A program made the position numbers and the translations under genes. A stretch of 64,000 nucleotides of DNA from Trichoderma breve (lineage: Eukaryota > Ascomycota > Sordariomycetes > Hypocreales > Hypocreaceae): the NCBI RefSeq assembly GCF_028502605.1, contig NC_079236.1, positions 1,674,001 to 1,738,000 on the forward strand. Reading direction: 5' to 3'. Position 1 is the stretch's first letter. Each line of letters opens with the position of its first letter. Shown piece by piece: positions 43,301 through 56,187 of this stretch. The notes under the pieces were generated by a model, which searched no databases, was not told the DNA's origin, and saw only the letters and a program-made list of their open reading frames with translations.

Positions 43301-45696
43301 TTGAGGAAAAAACAAGACCAATCACAAAATCGATATAGACTTCAATTCCAGGCGCTCGAGAGCTGGCACCAAGGTTCTCTGGAAATGGCAGTCCGTCGTT
43401 CAGAGGGTTAGAATCGCTTGCAGGGGTGACCAGTTCGAGCAAGAGCCTAATGAAAGACTCGGGGTCCTCAAAGCCATTGCTCATCTCGTCAAAAATGCGA
43501 TCCATTGACACCAGGGGTGCTGGTTGCAATGACCGTATCGTGCCCGCAGTTGTTGCACCAACGTAGCCACCCGAGATCCAATTCTCCAGACATCTCCACA
43601 TGGCATGATTCTCCTGAAGACTCTTGCGGCTAACCAGAGACTTCAAGGCTAGGAAGACGCAGCCACGTAGTTGAGAAGGTATAGGGCTGCTAGCCAACTC
43701 GTACAGCATATCGACAAGATTGTAGCCCGAGTTCAACAACAAAAACTGTCTAGTAATCTCACTCTCGCTCGCCAGTTTCGTTATCAGGCGCAGATAGCAT
43801 TCAAGCATCATGGATGACTCAGGCTCTGTTTCTATGACATCGGCAGCCGGCTTTCCGCCCCGAAATCTAGTTGTCTGGGCTGGAGTAGGCTTCTGCTTAA
43901 TCTTGTCGGAGAAGAAATCAAGCTCTTTGAATATTTGAGCCCATGTCAGGGATTGAGTTCTTCTCATCTTGCCAGACGAGTGATGACCTTCGTCTAGGAG
44001 GAACTCGTGGGCTGCGGTGGCACATTCGTCATTCACGGAAATAGCCTGGAGCATCTCACAAAAAGCTGCAACTAAGGGCGTTGAGGCTCTCCGGGAAGCC
44101 CAGTGCATAAATCCGGCGAGATTGCTGTCTGGGTCTTGCCAAAAGTTTGCAGAGGCATCAGGTCGCCCCTCATAAGCGTAGGCGATGATCAAAAGGAACC
44201 TCTCCAAATCCAGGTCTTGTTCGTGTGTCTGGCTGAGCTGGCGCTGCTCATCTTCTTCCACCCTGAGCTTTCGGAGGACATCAGGTAGATTGGTGATGAA
44301 GGCATCAACGAAAACCTCTAGCTGCGACATCAAACACAGCTGAAAGAAGTTGGAAAATTGTGTTCGCTCAGAAACCAATGGTGATGACTTTCGTTGCAGC
44401 CATTTGCGCATGCCAGCGCGAACAGAGTCGTGCCAGTCTGGAGATCGAATATCTCCAGCCACCGAGAGCATGAAGTCAAACGCGCCATCTTTTAATGAGT
44501 CCAAGAACTGCTTTGACCTCTGACGATCCTCTTCATCAAGGTCAGTGCCTGGCGGGATAGCAGATTCGGGAGGATCGTCTAGATACCACCCACTATACTC
44601 TGCAAGCCACCAGGCACGAACTGTAGCATGTAGAAAGGGAAGCGGCCAAGTGGAGTCATCTGAGGGTGGGAAAATCTTTGTGTTCAGCTCTCTTCCTTGC
44701 CTCAAGTCATAACCTCCTTCAGATGATGCAAAGACAGACATGTAGGCGCCGATTGCTGGAACGAGGTGGACTATTATTCGGATAAGGTACGCGTTAGTCA
44801 ATACGTCTGCTGGAGAGAGGCACGTAAAGGCACTGACCTAGTAATGTATCATACTTATCCCACTTTTTCAGAACGGAGATGAATTCTGTAAACTCAGCGG
44901 TTTCGGCCTGCCTCTTGTCCACACACTCGCACAAGATGACACCCAAAGCTTCGTGCTGCTGAATCAGGCTCACGCGAGAGAACTCCACGGTTTCCAGCTC
45001 TTCTGGCAGATCATCTGTGGGCACGTTACCCAGAGTCTGAGCAGCTGTCATTTTTTCTCCCAGTTTTTGTAGCCATGACTTGATTTCAACCATGGTCTGT
45101 AAACAAGTCGAAGCAAGGCGCTTTGATCCATTATGCGTTTTTCGCAGTAGGCGGTTCTCGACGTAAACTTTGATGGCCTCTAACGCGCTCGGCTCTTCTC
45201 CTTCGTAGTCCTGGTTATTCAGCTCCAGGAATAGCCTGAAAGAATCCAGAGCATATTTCCGCTGCTGGTGGAATCGGATCACGGCACACTCGAGAAGCGA
45301 TCGCCCCAATACAGAGACATCATCCTGAGAGTCGAGAAGGTATCTGGCGGCTTCCACCTCGTCAAGGTCGATTTCATCCGATAGCGCAAACACATCTTGC
45401 TGGAACTTGTCGTTGACCGAATACTCGCTGCCGTCAATAGAGACCTTGCCTAGAAGATGTGAGCTCATGTCGTTCCCTCGCTGGTTTGCAAAGTCGTGCA
45501 TCATACCGGTCTTCACCGTACTGCGGCTCTTTTCGCTCTTCTTCGGACGCTCCCATAGTCTCCCCAACTCCTTCTCAAAGATTTCAAGCAGCAGCTCGTT
45601 GCTCAAGTTGTCAGAGCTGCTGCCCCCACCGCTGCTCAGCGTCAACAGCTCGCGGTGCAGGGCCTGGAGGGCGTCTAGTGTCGTAATCTCGGCCAT
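40393..45696 (-). CDS. NUP192: Nucleoporin NUP192 (NUP205 family)
   Basis: Large alpha-solenoid scaffold protein of the nuclear pore inner ring, 1685 aa. Exons (minus): 45696-44838, 44770-41051, 40980-40559, 40449-40393, with introns of 67, 70 and 109 nt and clean splice signals (TTGACTAAC branch in intron 1). N-terminal landmarks are LLEIFEKELGRLWERPKKSEKSRSTV-like sequence and VHLVPAIGAYMSVFASSEGGYDLR after intron 1; the C-terminus runs through NFQNARLSIILQLAQSRTGA to LPEPKQLDHPLFH. Length fits fungal Nup192 (about 1650-1760 aa). The start is ATG 45696; the four preceding open codons begin with TTG. It is mostly helical with no membrane segment. It is head-to-head with TEL1 across 589 bp. 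Confidence 0.93.
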
Positions 45697-46285
45697 CTTG
45701 GCAATCAAACGCTATTGCATATTGGAATTGGAATAAGTCGCGATATCGGGAGCCGCCCAGAACCGCCAGACGCGCAAATCGGTGCCAGCCTGAGAAAGCG
45801 ACCGTGTTGGTGGATTGGAGCTTCTGGATATTTTGGCGATTCTGCCAGCCTCGTTCGCGGCATCCTTCGGGAAGGCGGTGAAGATTTTGCCGGCACAATC
45901 AACAAGTCCACGCTTGCGCCTAGCTCAAAACGCAGTTCTAGGCAACGGGCCGCAGCTCGTGGAAAGCCTGGAGACAAGTGAATTGTTCGTGATTTGAGCG
46001 TAAAAAGTCGCCTTGTTCTTATATATAACTTGTGTTTTTTCCTCTGTGATTTTTCTCTTCTTTTTAATCTAGCTCGTTGGTTTTTCTTTTATGATACTCT
46101 CATCATAGACACTCATACGCACTGCCGCTACTCCAGCGTCTCATTGACAGCTGCAGCACTGTCGCGACGCGAACCATTCTATGGCCAAAATACATATAGA
46201 AATCCGATACGCATCAGCAAGCCTGCAATAGTCATATTATAGATATTAGACTTGGCGATTCGTTTTTACGAATGCAAAAATCACA
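45697..46285. promoter_or_regulatory. Bidirectional promoter, NUP192 / TEL1
   Basis: This 589-bp stretch separates two divergent start codons and must serve both genes. A pyrimidine-rich tract at about 46029-46090 reads in the TEL1 direction and lies some 200 bp before its ATG. No clear TATA box was found, as is common for housekeeping genes. Confidence 0.6.
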
Positions 46286-49200
46286 ATGGCGTCCTCTGAC
46301 TCTCACGGAGAGAGCGTCATGCTCCTAGCGAGTGCGTATATGGTCTTCTCTTATAATGTGTCTTATTCTCACTAACAATGACCCCAGACAAGGTGAAATC
46401 AGGCAACGTCAAAGAACGTGAGAAAGCTGTGGATGGTACGTGAAGAGCCACAGTTGCCCAAACCGAGTTCAGCATTATTAATGTTCTTCTTAAGATCTAT
46501 CCCAATTTTTGAACCCAAGAAATAGATCAGCGAATCTGTATGACTTACTCCCCCGTGTCATGGCACCTCCAGCTCTAACATTATTCAGATCCAAGCTAGG
46601 AGACAAAAGCTACCACGAGATATTTGAAGCCATATTTAACTTCGTGCTCCGTGAAAAGCCAAATTATTATGACAAGAAGAAATCACAGTCGACAGCGAAT
46701 ACCGCCGCAACACGGCTGTCCAAATGTGCGGCTGCAGTCAGGATGGCGGCAATCCGTGGAGCCGCCAAGATAGGACGAAAGACGATGCTGGCCGTCATAG
46801 ATCACATCACCCAAGTCTTGCCTGGACCTGATGAGGATTTTGTGCGGCCGCTATTGCAAGATTATGTCAAAGCATTGACAGAAATTGTGTCTCGGCAGGC
46901 TAACGCTGAGCTCTTTGCCAGAAAAAAGGCAGAGCCATGGCAGGCTTGTGTCGACTTATTTCTCGATATTGCCCACCATATCCTTCCGAATGAATCCAAC
47001 ACAGCCTCTTTGCCTCACACTACGAGGCCTTCTCCCGCACCGACTGCCTCTGCTCGGTCCTTGCCAAGGTCAAACTCGGCAACACAAGCCCAACGTCATA
47101 CTGGACAGGCAGAAGGTGGCCCATTGAAGGATGCTCTTGAAGGACTCTATCATCTAGTCTCAGCAGCCAATGCTCCGATCCCTCGGGGAGCGCAAGACAT
47201 TACCAACCTAGCCCTGAGAGTCTTGAATACCAAGCATCTTAGCCCCGGTTCCACGCAGACACTGTGCTTTTCAATCATTAATACAGTCTTTCGAGCCACT
47301 GAAGCAGATAACCTTGACGATGCGATTGCTTTGGCGAAAGACCTGCTACCTCATATGGGCTACTGGTGGCGCGCGGAAAAGGTCTCTCAGGATGAACTTA
47401 TTAAAGCTCTAAGGAATGAGATATGCAGGAGCATATATCTTATGCATCTACATCTGGAGCATCTTGCGGTTAATCTTTGGGACGCAAACGTACGCAATGA
47501 ATTGGAAAACTTGATCGAGCCTCTATGGCAAGAGTATTCCAAACGAAGCGAGGCATTTCGTCTACAACTTGCTGATTTAACCTTCACCCCATCACCATCA
47601 CGAGGGCATGTCATGCAACTTGGCCTATTTGGACTCCGTCCTCACGATATCGAAGGAGAAAGCCACTGGGCAATAGTTCAGAACCTTGCCCTCTTGGAGG
47701 CGATATTGTTACGTCCTAAGAAGGATACCATTGATAATTATGCCGACAATAGAGAGCAACCCAGGAAAAGGCGACGGATCCAACAGGACCCAAATCCCAT
47801 CAGAATCAAGCTCAAGTCGCAACATGCCGGAGTTGTTCGAACTGCTTTGCAGCTGGTTCCATTCATGCTTGTAACCAATACGCTGAGTGCCAACGAAATC
47901 GACGATCTTCTCGTAGACCTTGTTGGCTTCGCTGGAGATAAAAGTACCATCACAGCGTCCTGGGCCTTAATTGCCTGCGCCAGGTGAGATATCGAGCCGC
48001 GTCTGTGCCTACCCAATACTAACCATGTTTCTATAGCTGCGCTCTATGGTCCAAAGAGTGTCGACTTCAACAAGACATATGGAGGCAAATATGGCATTTG
48101 GCTGCCCGTTCAGTCAGCCTTCCAGCAACAAGTCGTGCTGCATGTCTCTTACTGCACAGCATAATCGAAACTGATATTTTGCCATACCATAACCTGTCCG
48201 ACGATATAAACAGCATAATTACAACAGCAGATATCAACGGACCTGGTGTGTTATGCGACACATCTCTTGCATTGATGTCACATTTATTCCATGTTCGCAA
48301 TTCAAGGCTGCCCAGCGCTAGCCATAGCACCTCGAGCCACATCATAAGATGGGTTTTCTTACGGTGGAATCCGAGTACGTTTCAAGGTCAGAAAACTACA
48401 TGATACATACTAATACTGATATACTTACTAGGCGAGCTATCATATGCTTCATTTCAATCCGCACATACACGCCCTAATGATCTCGTCAACATTTTGCATC
48501 TATGCTGTGGAGCTCAACCCATTTCTTTAACTCGCCAAGATTCTGCCTCTGGTGGTTCATTGGGCGAGACATGGATATCCCAGAGAGAGATTGGAGATTT
48601 TAACGAGTACCTTCTCCTATTGGGACATGAAACTAGCGATACCATTTCCAACGAGTGCTGTTATTCATCGGCTAAAGAAGCTCTCCCTCTGGCTGCAGAT
48701 GCCACCAGTTTTTTCGCTCTAAAGAAGCTTGTTTTAGAACTCATCTATCCCAAACTCGAAGAGCTGAAAGAGCTGTGTGTCTCATGGACGAAAAAAGCCA
48801 GTGATGGCGGAACTCAAATATCATTTGATCGGTTTCGAAGCCTCATGTCTGCTTGTATCATGGGAACGTTACTGATACCACATCTAAACGACCTTAATTC
48901 GACTCAATCTTCTTCCCTCGAGACGCTTCTATTGGAGCTAGCCGAGGGCGGTATATTAGCTGCATTGAGTTCAGTTGAGCCTGCGGCATTCGTCGAGTTG
49001 ACTTTGAAAGAGTTGAGGCCCTGCATACCCGAAATCAGCACAACCAATCTAGGCCAGATGTGTGCGAATAGTCCAGGCATTCTTAATCTTCTTTCCAAGA
49101 TGTCCGAAGTCATAGAGCAGCGACAGGCAAGTCAGCGCTCAGGAGACCATTCAGACTTCATGGATCTGGATGACGATTTCGGCTCCTACGACAGCCAAGT

Positions 49201-52200
49201 TGTGACGGCATCCAATGCTTATTCAGCCCCAAGGCAGAATATACAGCTCTGTCTAAATGCCCAAGCATTCGACATCGACACGAGGCTGCGACTAACACTC
49301 CTAAAACTCATCTACCAGGATAGAAGTCAACTGGGCTTGTTGACATCTTCATACATCAAGGAACTCTTGGCACTGTCCGATGACGAGCTACTCTCATGCC
49401 AGCGTCTCTTAATAGAGATTGTTAGATCAGACCTTATCATGGATGGAGAATCGGCTTTGGATATAGTTGAGAGGCTTGGAGAGATAGTCGGAAAACCCGA
49501 ATATCAGTCATGTGAAGTTGCCCAGACCACTTGCATTGAGGTGATCGATGGCCTAAGCAATACCTGGCTTCATGATAACCAGAATCTGGCAGATAGGGTT
49601 GGCGATCTTTATGATCACTTTGTCAAAGTCTGCTTGCCTTCCAACATTCTTTCTCCCAAGACTCAAATGTCTCTCGCCCGCTTATTATTCACTCTTTTGA
49701 GAATCAATCCTGAATACGGAAGTAGCCTTGGGCTTGATTCATGTCGAACATCATTGCTCCTCATACTAAAAAAGGGTCCAATGAAAGTCAAATGCTTCAT
49801 TGCAGAGAGGGTGGCTGATGTATTTGAGCTCTATATTTTGATGCTGCATGATGAGGTTTTTGTCGACATCTTAGACAACCTTCCAGCAGACCCTGACAAT
49901 AGCGCAGGCATTGCCTTCCGTTTGTTGGTTCTATCCAAGATCGCTTGCAGCTGGCCTACTCTTCTCAGGAGATGCACCTATCATATTTTTGAAACTCCAG
50001 GCAACATATCACAATCAGCCGATTACGCAAAACGATGTTTAGCTGACATATCCCTGGTCCTAAACCTCAAGTCTCCAACAGAACTCTTTCAGCTGTTTTC
50101 TCGCCAGCTACTATACACTTGGCTGGAAATGAAGACTGTTGAAACCATTCCGTATTCTATCTTTGGATATGCCAGCCTTGGGGATTTGTTAAAATCTGCA
50201 CAAGCTGAAGCCATCGGTCTAGCAATAATGCGAGGACAGGAAAATACGAGTGCCGACATAGCTCGACTCGTTGGCATACCAGAGACTCAGCTTATCCAAC
50301 AAAACTTCGCAACCGCGCTGTCATATGGCTTACTATATGCGACTACGTTTGGGAGCCAAGAAAAGATAAAGGGAGAAGATCGCATCAAGCAAAAACTGGG
50401 CACAAAGCCATACATCGAGTCGGTATATGTTCATTTCATCGACATAGTTGCCCTTTTGTTTGACCTTATTGATCAAGAAGATCCTGTGGAGAAGGTCTTT
50501 TTAAAACAAGCGCACCTCAAATACGCAGGCGAAAATTTGCAAGCAATCAAGGCTATTGCACATTCACCTGCCAATCTTCCGCCGAACCAGCAGCCGATGT
50601 TTAGAGCCAAGCCAGTGTTCAATGAACTTATCCGTCTTTGCCAAGGTACAGAATTCCAATTTCACGACCTCTGGACGCCAGCCGTGGTAGTTGCAATCGC
50701 TAGGAGGCTGTTCAATACAGTGCATCCGGCGCTCGGCTCTCTTCATGCATGCTCTGTACTTCGCAAGGTGAGGATACTGGTCTGCTTGGCTGGGCCTGTG
50801 GCTTTGGAGTCATACTGCTTGGAGATGCTCTTGAGCTCTATTCGGGGCTTCATTGTGGACTCAGAATGCGCAGACGATGCGCTCGGAATTAGCCAATATC
50901 TACTCTCTCGGGGTAAAACCTACTTGACCCAAGTACCCTCATTTCTTGCTGGCTACTCTCTGTCCGCCTTAGCATCTCTGAGGGTTTTCCTTGAGTCCAG
51001 TCAATCCAGCACTACACAGGAGAGCCAGTTCAAGGCCACTATGAGCAAGGCACAGAAGTTCCATGAGTGGTTCAGCCAGTATCTAGCAGATTATACATCC
51101 CCTAGATTCGAGAGCCAGGCGCAGAATGACCTCTTCAAATCCATCACACTGTCGGCAGCCCATATACGATCTTCCGGGAATGCAGAGAAGAATACTTCGG
51201 AAAGCAAGCTCCTTTTAGATATACTAAATGATGAAACATCAGAGAGCCAGCTCCTCAACGAAGCTTCGCGACAACTCGCCCTTGGCCTTCTTTGTGGCGA
51301 TTTTACGATCCCAACACATAGTAGGAACGACGTTATTGATAGCGATCAGAGTGCCATTGCTCATGCTTCAGCGGTATGGAAGAGTTGTGGAGCACAAAGT
51401 CTCAGTGAGAACTATCTATCCTGGGTAGGACGTGTCGTCGGTCGTTCGTTCCTAGCCTCTGGGACTATACCTGAAGATATCTTGAGAGAATCACGGCTTG
51501 ATCAATATGAAAAGATAGCGCCAGGACCCCATGGATCCGAAATGGGTCTCCTTCATCTCCTTCAAGGTCTTACGATGGATCCCAATTCTGTCACAGCCGG
51601 TTTAGCTGAAGCCACTTTGCGAACCGCAATATCGCAAGCCGTCGTGGAAGACGATGGACCCCTTGTCACGGCGGGGCAGCGAAGCTTGTCTGAGTCGCTT
51701 TTCGTCGCATCTCAATGGGGCGCGTATCGCACTCCTCCTTCAGAAGCCGCGTCTGCTGAACTACCAGAGGATGATCAGTTTTCTTGGGCTGAAGATGTTA
51801 CCTCGCAGAACTGGCTACGTCGGTTGAGTGCATTCCTTGCTCAATCAGTACCCAGTTCAATCCTTCTCTCCGTACTCGCGCCAGTGCTTCTAAAAGTGAG
51901 CGGATTTGCTGAAAAGGCCTTCCCTTTCATCGTTCACCTAGTGCTCTACTTCCAATTAGAGCAGCAACAAGCTACGAAGAAGTCACTGTCTGGCGCCCTA
52001 AAGCAATGGCTAGGATCGACTGAGCCTACGGCTAGAGATAACATCAAACTCCTGATCAACACGATTCTCTATCTTAGAACGCAAGAATACCCCAAAGAAG
52101 TGTCTATAGCAGATCGACTACACTGGCTGGATGTTGATTACTCTATGGCAGCGTCATCCGCGACCCGGTGTGGTATGCACAAAACGGCTCTCCTATTCGC

Positions 52201-55200
52201 TGAAATAGCCACTTCGGAAACAGCCCGCGCATCTCGAAGGGCTTCCATTGCCAAAGAAGCGGATATCAAGGAAACTTTGTTGGCGATCTTCGAAAATATT
52301 GATGATCCGGACGCGTACTACGGCTTGCCTGAAGATGCCAGCTTGTCAAATGTCCTATCTCGTTTGGAATACGAGCAAGAAGGGACAAAGAATCTAGCAT
52401 TCCGGGGCGCTCAGTACGATAGCCATATTCGCCTGCGACAAAATACTTCAGAATCGGACGCCCATGCCCTAGTAAAGGCACTTGGCAGTCTTGGATTCGC
52501 CGGGTTGTCTAATTCTCTATTGCAAACCCAGCAGAATCTTGGCTCAACGCCGTCTTCTATAAAAAGCACATTTCATACTGCTAGAAGACTCGAAATATGG
52601 AATCTTCCCGTGCCAGCCACAAGCGACCATCATGCTGTCGTAACATATAAGGCGTACCAGACTATGCATCAGGCTACGAACCTCTTATCAGTCCGGACAG
52701 CCGTATATGATGGTTTTGCTCGTACAATGAAAAATCTGGTCGGCGGCAACCGTAATGCAACAGCATTGAGGAGTGGACTAGGAGCTTTGGCAGCACTCTC
52801 TGAACTAGACGAGATTTTGAACATTGCAGATGTAACGGAACTGGAGAGTCTGATGAGCCGGTTTCAGGAACGCAGCCAATGGATGAAAAGTGGCATGTAA
52901 GTGAAAATATCCCCAAATGTCAAGTGAAGCTGCAGCTACTAAGATGAATACAGATATGACGATGTCAGCCAAATCCTGTCTTGTCGAGGAACGACCATGA
53001 GCATGTTCACTCAACATGCATCACTTCTTGGAAATGCCACACTCTCCGTGGCAGGCATACGGCAGATGGAAATCAAGTCGATGCTTTTAGCTTCCGGTAT
53101 CTATCGCTATCACCAAGCTACACAAGAATCGCTAAACATTTCGACGGCTCTCAGTGATCTTATAAAGCCTTGCGAAGACTTGGGCGTTCATGTCGATGTT
53201 GCTATCAAGATAGAAGTGGCAAACTCACTATGGGACCACGGAGAGATGACCACATCGATCAAAATGCTACAGGGCATCGATAACCCCACAGCGTTGAAGA
53301 AACAAGCAATACCTGTGAGCCGATCCGACCTTCTTTCGAAGATTGGCCATAGGATGTCCGTTGCACGCTTGGAGAAGCCCCGAGATATACAAAAGAAGTA
53401 TTTAGAGCCAGCACTTAAGGAGCTCAAAGGCGGCGTCGAGGCAAAAGAAGCGGGCTTGGTATTTCACCAATTTGCCGTCTTTTGCGATGAGCAGCTCCAA
53501 GATCCGGACAGCTTGGAGGATCTCACACGTTTGCAAAACTTGAAGAAAGGCAAGAATGATGAAGTTGAGGAACTAAAGTCACTTATTTCCTCCACAAGAG
53601 ATTCGCAACTGAAAGCCAAATACACACATGTCTTGTCAAAGGAAAAGCAGTGGCTTGACCTTGATGAGCAAGAGCTACGCCGTGTTGAAATGACTCGCAG
53701 CGAGTTTGTTCGTCTAAGTCTTGAAAACTATCTACTGTCACTGGCCTCTTCTGACGAACATAACAATGATGCCTTGCGATTCACGGCGCTGTGGCTCGAA
53801 AAGTCAGACGATGAAGCAACTAACAAGGCAGTAACGCGGCATCTCTCTAAAGTCCCCACAGCCAAATTCGCAGGCCTTATGAGCCAGTTGACATCGCGAC
53901 TACAGAACCAAGATTCAGCGTTTCAGGAGCTTCTCTCAAATTTGGTGTACAATATTTGCGTGGATCACCCTTACCATGGTATGTATCATATCTGGTCTGG
54001 CACAAAAGCGAGGGTGCAACAAAAGGACGAGGTTGCAGTCCTCCGTGTCAGGGCCAACGACAAAATCGCAACAAAGCTTGCAAGCACAAAAGCCGTTGCC
54101 GACATCTGGGTTTCGATTGAGAAGACAAGCAAAGGCTATCACGGCCTTGCTCTAGAAAGAGACCAAGCAAAGTACAAGTCCGGTGCCAAAGTTGCGTTGA
54201 AAGATTCTACAGCAGCCAAAAATTTGATGAACTATCTCGCAAAGTTTCGCATACCTCCCCCGACCATGCACATTGAGGTCAATGCCAACAGGGATTATTC
54301 CAGGGTCCCCTTGATCTCAAGACTCGAACCAACTATGACAATCGCCTCGGGTGTGAGTGCACCGAAGATTATCACCGCCATTGGAACTGATGGCGCAAAA
54401 TATAAGCAGTTGGTGAAGGGTGGGCAGGACGATCTTCGTCAAGACGCCATCATGGAGCAAGTCTTTGCGGCAGTGTCGTCCCTGCTCAAGCTTCATAGAG
54501 CTACACGACAAAGGAACCTAGGCATTCGAACATATAAAGTGCTTCCGCTGACAGCCTCGTCTGGACTTATCGAGTTTGTCCGCGACACAATTCCTCTACA
54601 TGAATTTCTCATGCCAGCACATGAACGATACTACCCACGCGATCTTAAGGGCTCGCAATGCAGAAAAGAGATATTCAATGTCCAGAACAGAACGGTGGAA
54701 CAGCGTATTAGCACATACCGAAAGGTCACAGAAAGGTTTCAGCCCGTCATGCGATACTTCTTCATGGAGTACTTTGTAGACCCTGACGAGTGGTTTGTAA
54801 AGCGGCTAGCATACACGCGCAGCACGGCCGCTATATCGATGCTCGGACACGTGCTCGGCTTAGGCGACCGCCACGGCCACAACATCCTGCTGGATACCAA
54901 GACCGGAGAGGTCGTCCATATTGACCTGGGCATCGCGTTTGAGACTGGCAGAATTCTACCCGTGCCGGAGCTTGTACCCTTCCGCCTCACCAGAGATATT
55001 GTGGATGGCATGGGAATAACAAAGACAGAGGGTGTATTCCGCCGCTGCTGTGAGGTCACTCTTGATGCTCTCAGAGAGGAGCAGTACTCAATCATGACAA
55101 TCTTAGATGTGTTACGATACGATCCTCTGTATAGCTGGTCCGTGTCTCCTGTACGGCTAGCCAAATTGCAAAAGGCCCGACAAGATGATGACGGAGCCAT

Positions 55201-55494
55201 TGATGACGCCGACCAAGCAGATGTGGACACGAAGAAGGGAAAGAAATCTGGGAGCCACCTGAATGAGCCGTCTGAAGGCGACCGAGCCCTGGAAGTGGTG
55301 AGGAAGAAGCTTTCGAAGACGCTGAGCGTGACGGCCACAGTCAATGATCTCATCAACCAGGCAACAGACGAGCGAAATCTTGCGGTGTTGTATTCTGGTA
55401 CGTAATACTGAGACCTTTTCTAATCTGACTTCTCACTTGGTGTGACAGCTGAATATACTAACTCGTCTTTATAGGGTGGGCTGCTTATGCATAA
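46286..55494 (+). CDS. TEL1: Serine/threonine kinase Tel1 (ATM ortholog)
   Basis: PI3K-like checkpoint kinase for telomere maintenance and double-strand-break signalling, 2949 aa. Exons: 46286-46331, 46388-46435, 46495-47983, 48037-48374, 48432-52896, 52954-55397, 55475-55494; total 8850 nt, introns 53-77 nt. The N-terminus has the Tel1/ATM start region (KVKSGNVKEREKAVDDL). HEAT-type helical sequence fills most of the protein, with a FAT region before the kinase. Kinase motifs: VKGGQDDLRQDAIMEQVF, catalytic loop GLGDRHGHNILLD (~2762-2774) and VVHIDLGIAFE (~2783). The FATC domain ends in LAVLYSGWAAYA, the last seven residues coming from a 20-nt terminal exon. All catalytic residues appear intact. 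Confidence 0.96.
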
Positions 55495-56187
55495 GATATC
55501 GGTTATAGCCCCGATATGGGCAGATCGACAGGTGGCAAAGCAAATCTGAGATTGAGGAATGTTATGATGCAGTTAATTAAAACATAGTCTGACAGCGAAT
55601 CATGATGGGAACTAGAACAGGCTCGAACAGGCTCGGCCCTGTGTAACACGACAACGAGGTCGGGAACATGAAAAATTGATCTTGTAATAACACCAAATCG
55701 AAATCGAAAACACACACATGCTTTCATATCATAATTAACCCAACCATGGCACCGCAGGTAACCCTGAGGAGGAAGTTAGTTTGTAAATTATCTTGTAAGC
55801 TTCAAGATAACTACGAGTGAAGTTTCAGCTTTGTTCATATATCGTTTATCTGGCGTCACTCCATCCTTTCGAACCGGCCATTTCCATATAGAGCGTGGGC
55901 GTCATTTTGATCGTGATTGTGATCAATCGTATTAGATTTTTCGTGACATGGCCGTGATGCTGGTGTCCCCCTCTCTTCTTGATGGCCGTTCACGAGGCTT
56001 CGCTGACCTGAGCAGAAAACTGTGAGTCGAGCATATGGGGGGATTTGCGTAGATATTTAAACAGAATGATATCCCATGTTGTCAGAAATCCAAACACTAC
56101 TCCAGTAGCAATATCTTGGTCACATCATCTGAACTTCTCAATTCTTTGAAGCTTTCGTTGTCTTGCCAGAGTCTTTTTTTCGTGACG
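55495..56187. other. Intergenic between TEL1 and the NRPS-like gene
   Basis: This 693-bp stretch holds the TEL1 3' end and the NRPS-like promoter. No coding signal or clear regulatory motif is seen. The reading frame of the NRPS-like gene extends to 56116 but only to a TTG. Confidence 0.5.
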
